Part shown: piece by piece, positions 10,692-18,592 of the stretch | Layout: the number at the start of each line of letters is the position of its first letter | Numbering within the stretch: position 1 is the first letter of the stretch | NCBI GenBank assembly: GCA_002077065.1 | Contig: NAJO01000007.1 | Span: forward strand, 1-64,000 | DNA: 64,000 bases | Origin: Cryoendolithus antarcticus | Lineage: Eukaryota; Ascomycota; Dothideomycetes; Cladosporiales; Cladosporiaceae | Direction of reading: 5' to 3' | Notes under the pieces: model-generated | Told to the model about the DNA's origin: nothing | Seen by the model: only the letters and a program-made list of their open reading frames with translations | The model's database searches: none | Translations under genes and position numbers: made by a program

Positions 10692-11803
10692 ATGAGAGCG
10701 TTCACGCTCAGACCGATTCGCATCAGCGTTGTCGCACTAGGCTGCGCATTGCTCTTCTTACTCGGATGGCGCATACATCGCTTCGTTCAGATATTTTTCG
10801 AACATCCAGGGATCCTTCTAGACCAACCAGCTGTTCTCGCGGCACATGAAGCGTCATCCAAAGATACACGCGTACCTGTTGTGCCTCGAATCACGCATCA
10901 GATCTTTCACAATTGGACACATCCAGCCAACATTACATTGCCTGCGGACTGGGCTGCGACGCGACAGACGTGCCTGGATCTGCATCCAGATTGGGAGAAC
11001 AAGGTCGGTTGAATTCGTCGAGTCTCGAGTCCATGGGCCCAGAACGAACATCGACTAATGCGTCCATGTGCACGCTAGCTCTGGACTGTCGAAGACTCTC
11101 ATGGCTTCATTGTTAATGAGTACCCTTGGTTCCTGGCAACGTACGAGTCATATGGGTACCCTGTTCAAAGGATCGATGCCCTGAGATACTTCCTCATGCG
11201 TCACTTTGGGGGCATCTATATTGATCTTGACAATGTTAGTCACCGGGCCAGTTCCTTCCTAGGCGACATACTGACGAAAGATACCGCCAGGGCTGCGCAG
11301 CCAGTCTCGAACCACTACGCTACTACCCAGCATGGGTCACAGACGGTGGACACGGCGCCTTGAGCAACAACATTCTGGGCGCAGCGCCGGACCACCCTTT
11401 CTGGCACCTCATGACAGATAGCCTACGCTCCTATGCTTGGAGCTACCCATTGCCTTACCTCACGATCGTTTACGCTTCGGGACAGTGGTTCCTGACGGCC
11501 ATGTGGAACGCATACCACCGACAATTGCTAACAAATCAGCCACCATTGACCCGTATCTCCATGGACGGCAGGGCAGGCGCACCACCCTGGGTTTTCTTCA
11601 CGCATACGCGTGGTGGCACCTGGGACAACTGGGACAACCGACTGTTTGGCTGGATCGGCGACCATCTCCAGCTCACCAGCGTTGCTGTGGTACTCTCTCT
11701 CGGATGCGTGGCCACGGTGATCTGGGTCTTGGCACGAAGCATCACTACCTTCAAGTCACGACAGAAACCGCAGTACATGCCTCTGAGCTCAACTCAAGAT
11801 TAA
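10692..11803 (+). CDS. Glycosyltransferase family 32 (DXD mannosyltransferase-like)
   Basis: Three exons, 10692..11003, 11079..11234 and 11291..11803, join across introns of 75 and 56 nt (donors GTCGGT and GTTAGT; branches GACTAAT and CTGAC; acceptors GCTAG and GCCAG) to give 326 residues. The architecture is a type II membrane protein: a short basic N-terminus, one TM helix (about residues 10-27), a lumenal GT domain starting VPRITHQIFHNWTHP, the nucleotide-sugar motif YIDLDN with the DXD acid pair split from the next strand by intron 2, the conserved GGHGALSNNILGA block, and a second hydrophobic helix near the C-terminus (TSVAVVLSLGCVATVIWVL). This matches GT32 enzymes of the Och1/Sur1 group, which transfer mannose in the Golgi. 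The C-terminal TM helix is more like inositol-phosphoceramide mannosyltransferases than Och1, but the acceptor is not proven. Confidence 0.9.
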
Positions 11804-11919
11804 TTTACGATACCCAGCGAGATTCACACTGCATCGCTGAAGTCATTCTCGGAGCTCGTTACATGCATTAGGTTACATCCCAGTTTAGTCGACCTTCGCA
11901 CGTCCACGACTACCTTTCC

Positions 11920-12237
11920 CTACCAAGTCTTCTTCCCCTGCCCCGCATTCTCAACCCCCTTTCCCACCGAGTTCGCCCCATCCTCGACTCCGCCGGTCAG
12001 ACTCTGTAGTCCATCGCCCACGGCTTTCGTGCCGGTTGTGTTGTTAATCGTATCGCCTACACCGCGGCCTGCGGCGCCGACAGTGCCGCCAACGGCTTTG
12101 CTGAGGCCGCCGAAAGCGTTACCGAGCTGATGGGATGTTAGTGAGGGAAGAGATGGGATGTGATGGGAGAGGGGTACGGTGGAAGTGCCAGTTTTGACCG
12201 CGTCGGCGGCGCCGTTGTTTTTGTTATCGAGAGGCAT
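11920..12237 (-). CDS. Small Gly-rich hydrophilic protein (88 or 105 aa)
   Basis: The frame encodes 105 residues, starting MPLDNKNNGAADAV and ending GQGKKTW. It is rich in Gly, Ala, Asn and Val with a loose repeat of the type GG(V)xxxxGxGVxN, resembling LEA-like/hydrophilin fungal proteins in composition only. An internal 51-nt stretch, 12177..12127, has all marks of an intron: GTACCC donor, TCACTAAC branch and CATCAG acceptor. It is in frame and lacks stops, so removing it gives an 88-residue form in which the Gly repeat is uninterrupted. I favour the spliced form. No signal peptide or membrane segment is seen. A TGACGT inverted repeat lies 116-152 bp upstream. Function unknown; a stress-protectant role would be speculation. 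Confidence 0.6.
   Translation of the reverse strand: MPLDNKNNGAADAVKTGTSTVPLSHHIPSLPSLTSHQLGNAFGGLSKAVGGTVGAAGRGVGDTINNTTGTKAVGDGLQSLTGGVEDGANSVGKGVENAGQGKKTW
12127..12177 (-). other. Probable in-frame 51-nt intron
   Basis: On the minus strand this segment begins GTACCC, holds CTCACTAAC about 10 nt before its end, and ends CATCAG. It is exactly 17 codons with no stop, so both spliced and retained transcripts would be translatable. Confidence 0.6.
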
Positions 12238-12352
12238 AGTTTCTAAGGGGCTTGACTTTGAATGATTGGTTATTCGATAATGTGAGGAGCTGCTGTATCA
12301 CAGCCACTTTACTGCTTCGATGGAGCACCATTTATGTGGCACGAAGAAGTGG

Positions 12353-12389
12353 CGCTACGTCACTCACAGAGCTGCATCGTGACGTAGCG
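12353..12389. promoter_or_regulatory. Inverted repeat with ATF/CREB-like TGACGT cores
   Basis: Two perfect 11-bp arms, CGCTACGTCAC at 12353-12363 and GTGACGTAGCG at 12379-12389, are separated by 15 bp. Each arm contains TGACGT, the core bound by ATF/CREB bZIP factors such as fungal Atf1. The element is upstream of the small Gly-rich gene on the minus strand (start 12237). The repeat is seen directly; factor binding is inference. Confidence 0.45.
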
Positions 12390-12639
12390 GGGATGAGGTG
12401 TGGCTAGGTCCACGTACGCCCAGCAGAATACGTCGAGGATATGCAGCATGGTAGAATGCGTGTGGGTGCTGGCTGTGACGATTGGGTCTCAACAGTAGTG
12501 TGCGTGGCATGGCAGAAAGTCAATCCGAGGTGCCTGCACCGGATCAGATCGTAGGGGAAAGCAAGTGGTTTGTCATAGTAGAGCGTGGAACGAGAGCAGA
12601 GATGAGCTTGGGAGGAGACATGTGATGAAGAATATGCCA

Positions 12640-12675
12640 TATCTGTCGTCCAGCAAGTATCTGTCGTCCAGCAAG
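12640..12675. repeat. Perfect 18-bp tandem duplication
   Basis: The unit TATCTGTCGTCCAGCAAG occurs twice back to back (12640-12657 and 12658-12675) in the gap between the small Gly-rich gene and the 3' end of Sin1. It is too short and too few in copies to be a minisatellite array. It probably reflects replication slippage. Confidence 0.85.
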
Positions 12676-12790
12676 AAAGCCAAGCTTTGGAAGATAAGAG
12701 TGCGCGAAAGCTCTCACTCCTGATGATAAGTTGCACTCATATAGCATCGTTCCTCCCGTCATCAGTTCATATGCGCATCGCATCCTCGGA

Positions 12791-15322
12791 TCACTCTTCC
12801 TCCCTGCCCACCTCACCCATACCGACCCCCCGCCTAACATCCTCCACAATCCGCTCCGCCTCCTCCTTCCCTTCAGCTTCAAAATCATACCGTTTCGTCT
12901 CCCGCTCCCGGTACACAAGCACCCTCACAACCTTGGGATGCTTCCTCGAACATTTGACCCCTACCACAGAGCTCATATGAATATTCGTCACTTTCCCCGG
13001 CTGCTCGCTAGGCTCCGAGGAAGTCGCAGCGCCGGGAAGGATTTGCAGGAACTCGGGCGTGATTACTAGAGTGCGCGGGTGGGAGCCGGAGAACGAAAGG
13101 GGCAATTTACGGAGGACGTTGTAGCGGTGGCCAATCCCGGATGTGGGGCCTAGGGTGAGATTGGCGAGGGAGGCAGAAGGGTGCAAGGGGGCGGGATGTT
13201 GGGGTTGGGGTTGTAGAACGCCGAAACCTTTTCTTCGCTTGGCTTCTTTGGCTGTGGGTGGTGTGTTCGGGACCAGCTCCAGCGGCGCATTCGGGCTACT
13301 CGAGCCAGGACTACCAGAGAGGCCGAGGCCAAAGTCTCCTACTGCGCCGAAGCGGCGACGCACGAGGTCTAGATGCAGGGCTGAGCCTAGTGCTTCCACA
13401 GTGCGATCGCTCGGTGCTACAGTCTGGGTGCCGCGGACTTTGAGCACGTAGAGAGCTTTGTCCAGGCGAAGCCGGGCGCAGGCTGTGTCGAAGAGCTCGG
13501 CGATGTAGGTGTCTGCTGTTGTTTGGAGGGGGAGGGTGGTGGATTGGAAGGATTGGGTGTCTGTGAAGTGGACTGTGACCGTCTTCGGAGCGCCGGTACG
13601 GGGTGTTGAAGTTACTGTGGGAGCTTGTGGGGCATCAAGCAGGGCGGAGTCTTTTCGGATCGTTGCTTTGGCCAAGGTGAATGACGGGCCGGTGATGGGA
13701 TTGCGGTTCGGGATTAGGCTAGGAGCTGCAGGAGGTGGCATGCTTTCCGATGGTAGCGTGGGGGTCGGGATAGGCGTCGGTGCCCCTCGGACGGGCAGAG
13801 CTGGAGCAGGTGCCGTGGGCTCTGCTTCGTTCTCGTCGTCGCCGTCTGCACGCACAAGACCGAACTCGTCCCACGGCTTATCTCGGGCTCTTCGCTGCGG
13901 AGGTCTGTTGTTGTTGCTCGTGAAATCTGTGACGAGCTTGGCTCTATCAAGAGCTGGAAAGTCCATCTCCACCTCACCGTCATCAACCATGCGCAATTCC
14001 CATCGCACGATCTTCCGATCTATCGGCTTAAGTGCTGGCTTGCCCGCTTCCTCCTCGTAGCGGTACAATGCCAAACCAATGAGGTCGCTCACCGTTGGTG
14101 GTCCATCATCTGATGGCAATGTCCGACGTATCGGCACTTCTAATGGTTTCGATGGCTTGTCGGAGAATGGATAGTAGATCTTGATCCACAGTGGACTTGC
14201 TTCACCTTTGCCAGACAGCTGAGCATGCTTCTGGAAAGGTTTATCATCCGCAGTAGTACCGCTGTCACCTCTAAGACCCATAGTCAACAAGCTGCGCGGA
14301 GGCACCGTGCTCATTGGCCGGTTTGACGGTAATCGTGGTAGCTTCGGTAGTGAATCTTTCGAGTTCTTCCTGGGCGAAGTGTGCGTCGGTGTGATCGCAG
14401 GAGGCACATTCAGCTCGTATTGCGGTGGTGACGAGGTGGTCGCTACATGACCCCCAAGTAGGTTCGGCGACGGCTCAGCAATATCGTCACCCTCGAACTC
14501 GTCACTCAAGTCACTAGCCTCAGCAACTTCTTCGTCCTCGTCGTCTAGCTCAGGATCATCAGGGTCCTCTTCTGTGATTGGCGTCGTGCGGTCGACTGGC
14601 CTACTTCCAGCTCGTGAAGGCAGCTTTCTCCTGAGTGCAGTGGATACGTCTAGCATGTCGTTGTCACTCGACATCTCCGAACTCGTAGTAGTGTCTCTCC
14701 TCGGCCGCCCCGAGATCGGCTTACTCGCATTCCCAAGGCTATCCGATCGTTGCCTGAAGCTCGGACTGATGACCTTCACTTCCGGCCCATCGACCTCTAG
14801 TCGATCACTCCTCGGTCTCTCTGCCTTCCTGTCCTTGATCGACGGACTGCTCCCTTCCCTCCTCCTTACCGGCATCTTAGCGAACCTCACACTCTGCGCA
14901 GCTGTGTCCTCGTCCTCGCTATCGTCGCTCAAGTCGCTCGAGTCATCTTCCTCACCCTCTCTTTCCTTCTGTCGCCGCCGTCGTCTCTCTTTCTCGCCCA
15001 ATACACCTGCGTTGATCGTATCCTCACTTCCTCTATGACCTGTGACAAGCCCGCCGTGTGTTTCCTCTGGGCTGTCCACAAGTGCTGCATGTCGAGTGGG
15101 GCGAGAGAAGTAGTCGGCGGCTCCTGTAGTGGGGATCGGGGGGCTGTAGCACCGTTTGATTGCTGCGGTGTCCGGAAGCCAGCCGGCCGCGCGGAAGGCG
15201 GGTTCATGGAGTACAGAGGTCGGGAGGGTGATCAGGCGTTCGGCGACGCCGTCTGGGTTGGTGTTCAAGTAAGCGAGACGGAGGTTGTATATTGTAAAGT
15301 CTTGATTGAGAAGGAGAGACAT
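12791..15322 (-). CDS. SIN1: TORC2 subunit Sin1/Avo1
   Basis: This single-exon protein of 843 residues carries the three Sin1 domains in order. The CRIM domain lies at about 370-495 (SPLWIKIYYPFSDKP, DRKIVRWELRMVDDGEVEMDFPALDR, WDEFGLVRA). A Ras-binding-like domain lies at about 580-660 (VTVHFTDTQSF, LYVLKVRGTQTV). A PH domain lies at about 730-835 (RYNVLRKLPLSFSGSHPRTLVITPEFLQI). Sin1/Avo1 is a core subunit of TOR complex 2 at the plasma membrane; CRIM recruits AGC-kinase substrates such as Ypk/Gad8, and the PH domain binds membrane lipids. The N-terminal half also holds acidic runs and a basic-Ser motif RQRSDSLGNASKPISGRPRR typical of the family. The start is well placed: conserved residues begin at MSLLLNQDFTIYNLRLAYL. 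It is divergent from the PRCC-like gene. Confidence 0.95.
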   Translation of the reverse strand: MSLLLNQDFTIYNLRLAYLNTNPDGVAERLITLPTSVLHEPAFRAAGWLPDTAAIKRCYSPPIPTTGAADYFSRPTRHAALVDSPEETHGGLVTGHRGSEDTINAGVLGEKERRRRRQKEREGEEDDSSDLSDDSEDEDTAAQSVRFAKMPVRRREGSSPSIKDRKAERPRSDRLEVDGPEVKVISPSFRQRSDSLGNASKPISGRPRRDTTTSSEMSSDNDMLDVSTALRRKLPSRAGSRPVDRTTPITEEDPDDPELDDEDEEVAEASDLSDEFEGDDIAEPSPNLLGGHVATTSSPPQYELNVPPAITPTHTSPRKNSKDSLPKLPRLPSNRPMSTVPPRSLLTMGLRGDSGTTADDKPFQKHAQLSGKGEASPLWIKIYYPFSDKPSKPLEVPIRRTLPSDDGPPTVSDLIGLALYRYEEEAGKPALKPIDRKIVRWELRMVDDGEVEMDFPALDRAKLVTDFTSNNNRPPQRRARDKPWDEFGLVRADGDDENEAEPTAPAPALPVRGAPTPIPTPTLPSESMPPPAAPSLIPNRNPITGPSFTLAKATIRKDSALLDAPQAPTVTSTPRTGAPKTVTVHFTDTQSFQSTTLPLQTTADTYIAELFDTACARLRLDKALYVLKVRGTQTVAPSDRTVEALGSALHLDLVRRRFGAVGDFGLGLSGSPGSSSPNAPLELVPNTPPTAKEAKRRKGFGVLQPQPQHPAPLHPSASLANLTLGPTSGIGHRYNVLRKLPLSFSGSHPRTLVITPEFLQILPGAATSSEPSEQPGKVTNIHMSSVVGVKCSRKHPKVVRVLVYRERETKRYDFEAEGKEEAERIVEDVRRGVGMGEVGREEE

Positions 15323-15539
15323 GGTGGAGGGATGTGTATGGTTTACCAGACCAGCTGGCAGATGCTGTTACATGGTGATGTTGTTGTACAAGGGAACGTT
15401 AGTCAATGCACGAAGTGTGGGATGCGTGGAGAAGTGGAGCTGCGATAAGAGGTGACGATCTGGGCGCGAGTCAGTATATCAAACTTCTGGGACCTGATGC
15501 TTGAACATACATTAGCCACTCTCCGTTCCAACCATAGTC
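15323..15539. promoter_or_regulatory. Short bidirectional promoter, Sin1 / PRCC-like
   Basis: Only 217 bp separate two head-to-head starts, so both genes must share this upstream region. No clear TATA box is visible. Co-regulation is possible but not shown by sequence. Confidence 0.55.
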
Positions 15540-16631
15540 ATGGCGCTAGTCGCATACTCCGATAGCGAGACGTCCGATACCGAGCCCACGAAAGCGCCCG
15601 CGAAGGCAGCCCCAGCACCAACAGCGACGCTAGCCAAGCCTACGATCAGACGAGGAGCACGGAAGAAGATTACATTCGAGCTTCCGAGTATCAAAGCAGA
15701 GCCTGGACAGTCACAAGGATCAGAGGAGCCAGTGGCGAAGAAGGCGAAGACGAGCGGGTCATTCACTGGCTTCAACAGCTTGCTACCACCACCCAAGCGG
15801 ACGAACCAGGGCAATGCGCCGAAGGCTGGTGTGAGTCTGCGTACAAGCTCAGAAGCTGCATTCAGTCGAGCGCCGCCGCCGAGGACAGATGGGAGTGAAG
15901 ATGTTGGAGGGTACGAGGATGCGGGGGAAGATGGTGGTCCAGAAGTACCTGCCGCAGCAGCAGACGACTACCAAGCCAAGGAGCCAGCAGAAGTTAAGTC
16001 TACTGGAAAGGCCACAAGGTTTATGCCTCTGAGCGTAGCGAACGCAAAAAAGAAGAAGAAGCCTATGCCCATACCAAAGTCAAACACTCCAGAGGCCGAA
16101 GCAACACCTCTGGCCACACCCAAAGACCCCGACCCTCCCACCTCAGCTCCAAGCTCGCAACCCAAACCCTCGCTCTTCTCCATCACACCTTCCGAAGACC
16201 TCGCGGTCCCCTCCCCCCAACCCATAGGTTTCTACACACCCGAGTTCTCCACCCCCTCCAGCCTCGAAGCCCCCAACGCCCCCGAACCAACCAGCGAACC
16301 CGCCCCCCTCACAAACGCAAACACCCTCTCCGACATAGCCTCAGACATGAACCTCACGCCCGCGCAACGCCGACAGCTCTTCGGCCGGCACGGTGCGCCA
16401 GAAACGCTCACCGTCACGCACTTTAACATGGATGCCGAGTACGCTAGTAATCGGGAGTTGCTGGAGAAGGGCGAAGCGGTGCAGCATCGCGCTGTGAAAG
16501 CCGTGGCGCCGGGGAAGCATAGTCTGCAGCAGCTGGTGAATAATGTTAAGAGTCAGGGGGAGGCGCTGGAGGATAAGTGGGCAGAGGGACGGAGGAATAG
16601 GGGGGAGGCGGGGAGTAAGTATGGATTTTGA
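15540..16631 (+). CDS. PRCC-family nuclear protein (MAD2B-interacting domain)
   Basis: This single-exon protein of 363 residues is mostly Pro/Ala/Ser-rich and disordered. The start MALVAYSDSETSDTE is a typical PRCC beginning. Blocks FTGFNSLLPPPK and FMPLSVANAKKKKKP follow, then an ordered C-terminal section (LTPAQRRQLFGRH...VTHFNMDAEYASNRELL...GKHSLQQLVNNVKSQ) ending SKYGF. That order and the terminal YGF match the PRCC (papillary renal cell carcinoma translocation) family. Members are nuclear, bind the checkpoint protein MAD2B in animals, and have been found with spliceosomal proteins. The lysine run at about 175-181 could act as a nuclear-localisation signal. The role in fungi is poorly known, so a splicing or mitotic function here is inference. 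Confidence 0.85.
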   Translation: MALVAYSDSETSDTEPTKAPAKAAPAPTATLAKPTIRRGARKKITFELPSIKAEPGQSQGSEEPVAKKAKTSGSFTGFNSLLPPPKRTNQGNAPKAGVSLRTSSEAAFSRAPPPRTDGSEDVGGYEDAGEDGGPEVPAAAADDYQAKEPAEVKSTGKATRFMPLSVANAKKKKKPMPIPKSNTPEAEATPLATPKDPDPPTSAPSSQPKPSLFSITPSEDLAVPSPQPIGFYTPEFSTPSSLEAPNAPEPTSEPAPLTNANTLSDIASDMNLTPAQRRQLFGRHGAPETLTVTHFNMDAEYASNRELLEKGEAVQHRAVKAVAPGKHSLQQLVNNVKSQGEALEDKWAEGRRNRGEAGSKYGF

Positions 16632-16658
16632 TGGGGTTATGTATACATGTACGATGGA

Positions 16659-17684
16659 TCAGAGCTTACTGCTCTTCGCTGCCTCTCTGTTCTCTTGTGC
16701 CATTCGTAAGAGGGCGTACATGCTCTGACATCGCGGCATCTCCACGCCCTTCTCTCGTGCTAATCGCACTGCGTTGCCTAAGATGACTTCGAGTTCCATT
16801 CGCTTTCCTTCCGACCAGTCAATAGCCATGCTCGGCTTGCTGCCACTGCTGTTCTTCCGCGTGCTCTCGAGGACTTTCTCAGCAGGCGCGAGCTTCGTAG
16901 GCAGCGGCTTGCCGAGCACCTTCGGCGCGGTCTCGAGGACCTCGTTCATAACGCCCAGTAAATGGCGGCTCAGCTCTGAATCCGAAGACATGGCCTGATT
17001 TCCACTGCCACCCGACAGCACGGAGGAGGGATTCATAGCAGAGTTTATAGCGAGCTTATGCCATCTCACGAACTGCAGTCCAGCGTGATCGTAGACTTCT
17101 GCGTCATTGATACCGCCTTGCTTCAGCATCTCCACGAATGCTTTCCCCTTCGTCTCAGCTTCGGCATCGCTTTGCTTCGCCCCCTCGCCACCAGCGTCCA
17201 GATGCGGGAGGTAAGGTCCAACCGAGATTCGAGTCCAGCGATTATGTTTAATCACGCCGTGCTCCGGCTGCGCAGCACTCACAATCGTCACCGCACTCAA
17301 CACCGTCACACCCGGGAACCGCTTGAGATAAGGCGCCTCGACCCCAATCCCATTCTGCACTAACACCACCGCTGTGCCCTCGCCCACCAAGCCCTCAAGC
17401 AACTCCGAGTCATCGCTCACATCTGGTAGCGCCTTGGTACTGACTAGCAAATAATCCCAATGCAACTTCGCGTTCCTGGCTTCGGCCGGGGAAGTGAAGG
17501 TGTGCTCGGGGTGGAAGGTGTAGTCTGGGAACTTCGGAGAGCTGACGCGAAACCCTGATTGCGCGACGACTTTGTAGTTTGAGCGGCAGAGGGCTGAGAC
17601 GAGGATGTTGGGTGTGGTGGCGAGGCGGGAGCCGTAGAAGGCGCCGACTGCGCCGGCGCCGACTATGAGGACGCGGGTCGGCAT
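16659..17684 (-). CDS. Ketopantoate reductase (ApbA/PanE) family oxidoreductase
   Basis: The protein is 341 residues from the ATG at 17684. The frame extends to 17780, but the extra 32 codons lack conservation features while the Rossmann strand begins right after this methionine (MPTRVLIVGAGAVGAFYGSRL). The GAGAVG dinucleotide-binding loop, VLVQNGIGVE strand, LSAVTIVSA strand and C-terminal helical domain with KLAINSAMNPSSVL and an SMAIDWSEGKRMELE motif are those of 2-dehydropantoate 2-reductases, which use NADPH to make pantoate for CoA synthesis. The Lys of KLAINS and the Asn and Glu/Ser of the C-terminal motif fit the catalytic positions. Fungi carry several paralogues with other 2-ketoacid substrates, so the exact reaction is unproven. 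Confidence 0.9.
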   Translation of the reverse strand: MPTRVLIVGAGAVGAFYGSRLATTPNILVSALCRSNYKVVAQSGFRVSSPKFPDYTFHPEHTFTSPAEARNAKLHWDYLLVSTKALPDVSDDSELLEGLVGEGTAVVLVQNGIGVEAPYLKRFPGVTVLSAVTIVSAAQPEHGVIKHNRWTRISVGPYLPHLDAGGEGAKQSDAEAETKGKAFVEMLKQGGINDAEVYDHAGLQFVRWHKLAINSAMNPSSVLSGGSGNQAMSSDSELSRHLLGVMNEVLETAPKVLGKPLPTKLAPAEKVLESTRKNSSGSKPSMAIDWSEGKRMELEVILGNAVRLAREKGVEMPRCQSMYALLRMAQENREAAKSSKL

Positions 17685-18592
17685 GTCGGCAATCAGCTTG
17701 AGTCGTCCGTATCGCGGTGCGGCGAGACTTGCAGGAAGATCTCGTTGAGTCACGCGAGCTCTACTGGCTTTGGCATGCAAATATAGATGGTCTTGTTGTA
17801 CGAGATTTGGACCTGAGAGATCTCCCGGCTATGACGGCTACGGCGGCCAGGGTGAAGCTGTGTCTAGGCTGTCTCGTGTAGCTTTTGGTATTAGCAGATT
17901 AGTAGCGAATGTCCTTATGTTAAATCGTGGAGTTGCATGTTAGTAGGAGCTTCGATCTACCTGCATGTAGAACATGACGATGTACTGCCATGAGGTGATG
18001 TCGAGAGCTCATCGGCAAGACTTGCCGAGGTCGATCTGTGGGTGCGAGAGAGATGGCTACGACTTCAACATCGGATCGACTTCCGGATTGCTGTTGTAAA
18101 GCTCGAACGGGTCCGGGTGTACGTCCCTGTCCTGACCACTATCAATGCCCAATGTGATTCTTTCACTCGTCTGGCCGAAGCTAGATATTTGGATGCCAGT
18201 CACGTGATCTCGCCGCCGGCTGTTGTCATAGTGATGGCGCTAGTCCTCTTAGATTCGCTTAGCTCAAGCTTGCCCACACAAAGCTCGAGATGTTGTTGGC
18301 ACAGAGTTTGCGACACATCCATTGGCACTGACTTGCATCTTCTCACTGGCACCACTCTTCGCGCACGTTGTCAACGGTCGCTCGCATCCTATCATGACAT
18401 AGTCGCGCACTCTTCGCCGTAACTTCGCTTCTCTACTACTTCGCCGCCGCGCCTTATTCTCAGGAAGGACAAGCGCGCATTCCACAACAAACCCGCTACC
18501 CGCGCATTCGAGCTTTGACTGAGAGACCATGGACACTGTATGAGACACCGCACCTCGAGTGTTCCACTCACGCGCCGTACAGTATACTCACA
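17685..18592. other. Divergent intergenic, about 900 bp
   Basis: This region is upstream of both the PanE-like gene and Bud4. Short frames (for example 18042-18422) have Cys/Ser-rich, shadow-like composition without motifs. The last 80 bp before Bud4 stay open in the Bud4 frame from 18515 and are probably leader. Confidence 0.5.

Larger units (their letters stand above)
12238..12790. other. Intergenic, 553 bp
   Basis: This gap separates the small Gly-rich gene (start at 12237, minus) from the Sin1 stop (12791, minus). Besides the inverted repeat and tandem duplication listed separately, I see only short frames without protein-like composition. Confidence 0.5.

Noticed and set aside
18042..18422. 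126-codon plus-strand frame upstream of Bud4
   Set aside because: Composition (Cys, Ser, Arg, His) is typical of chance frames and no motif is present.
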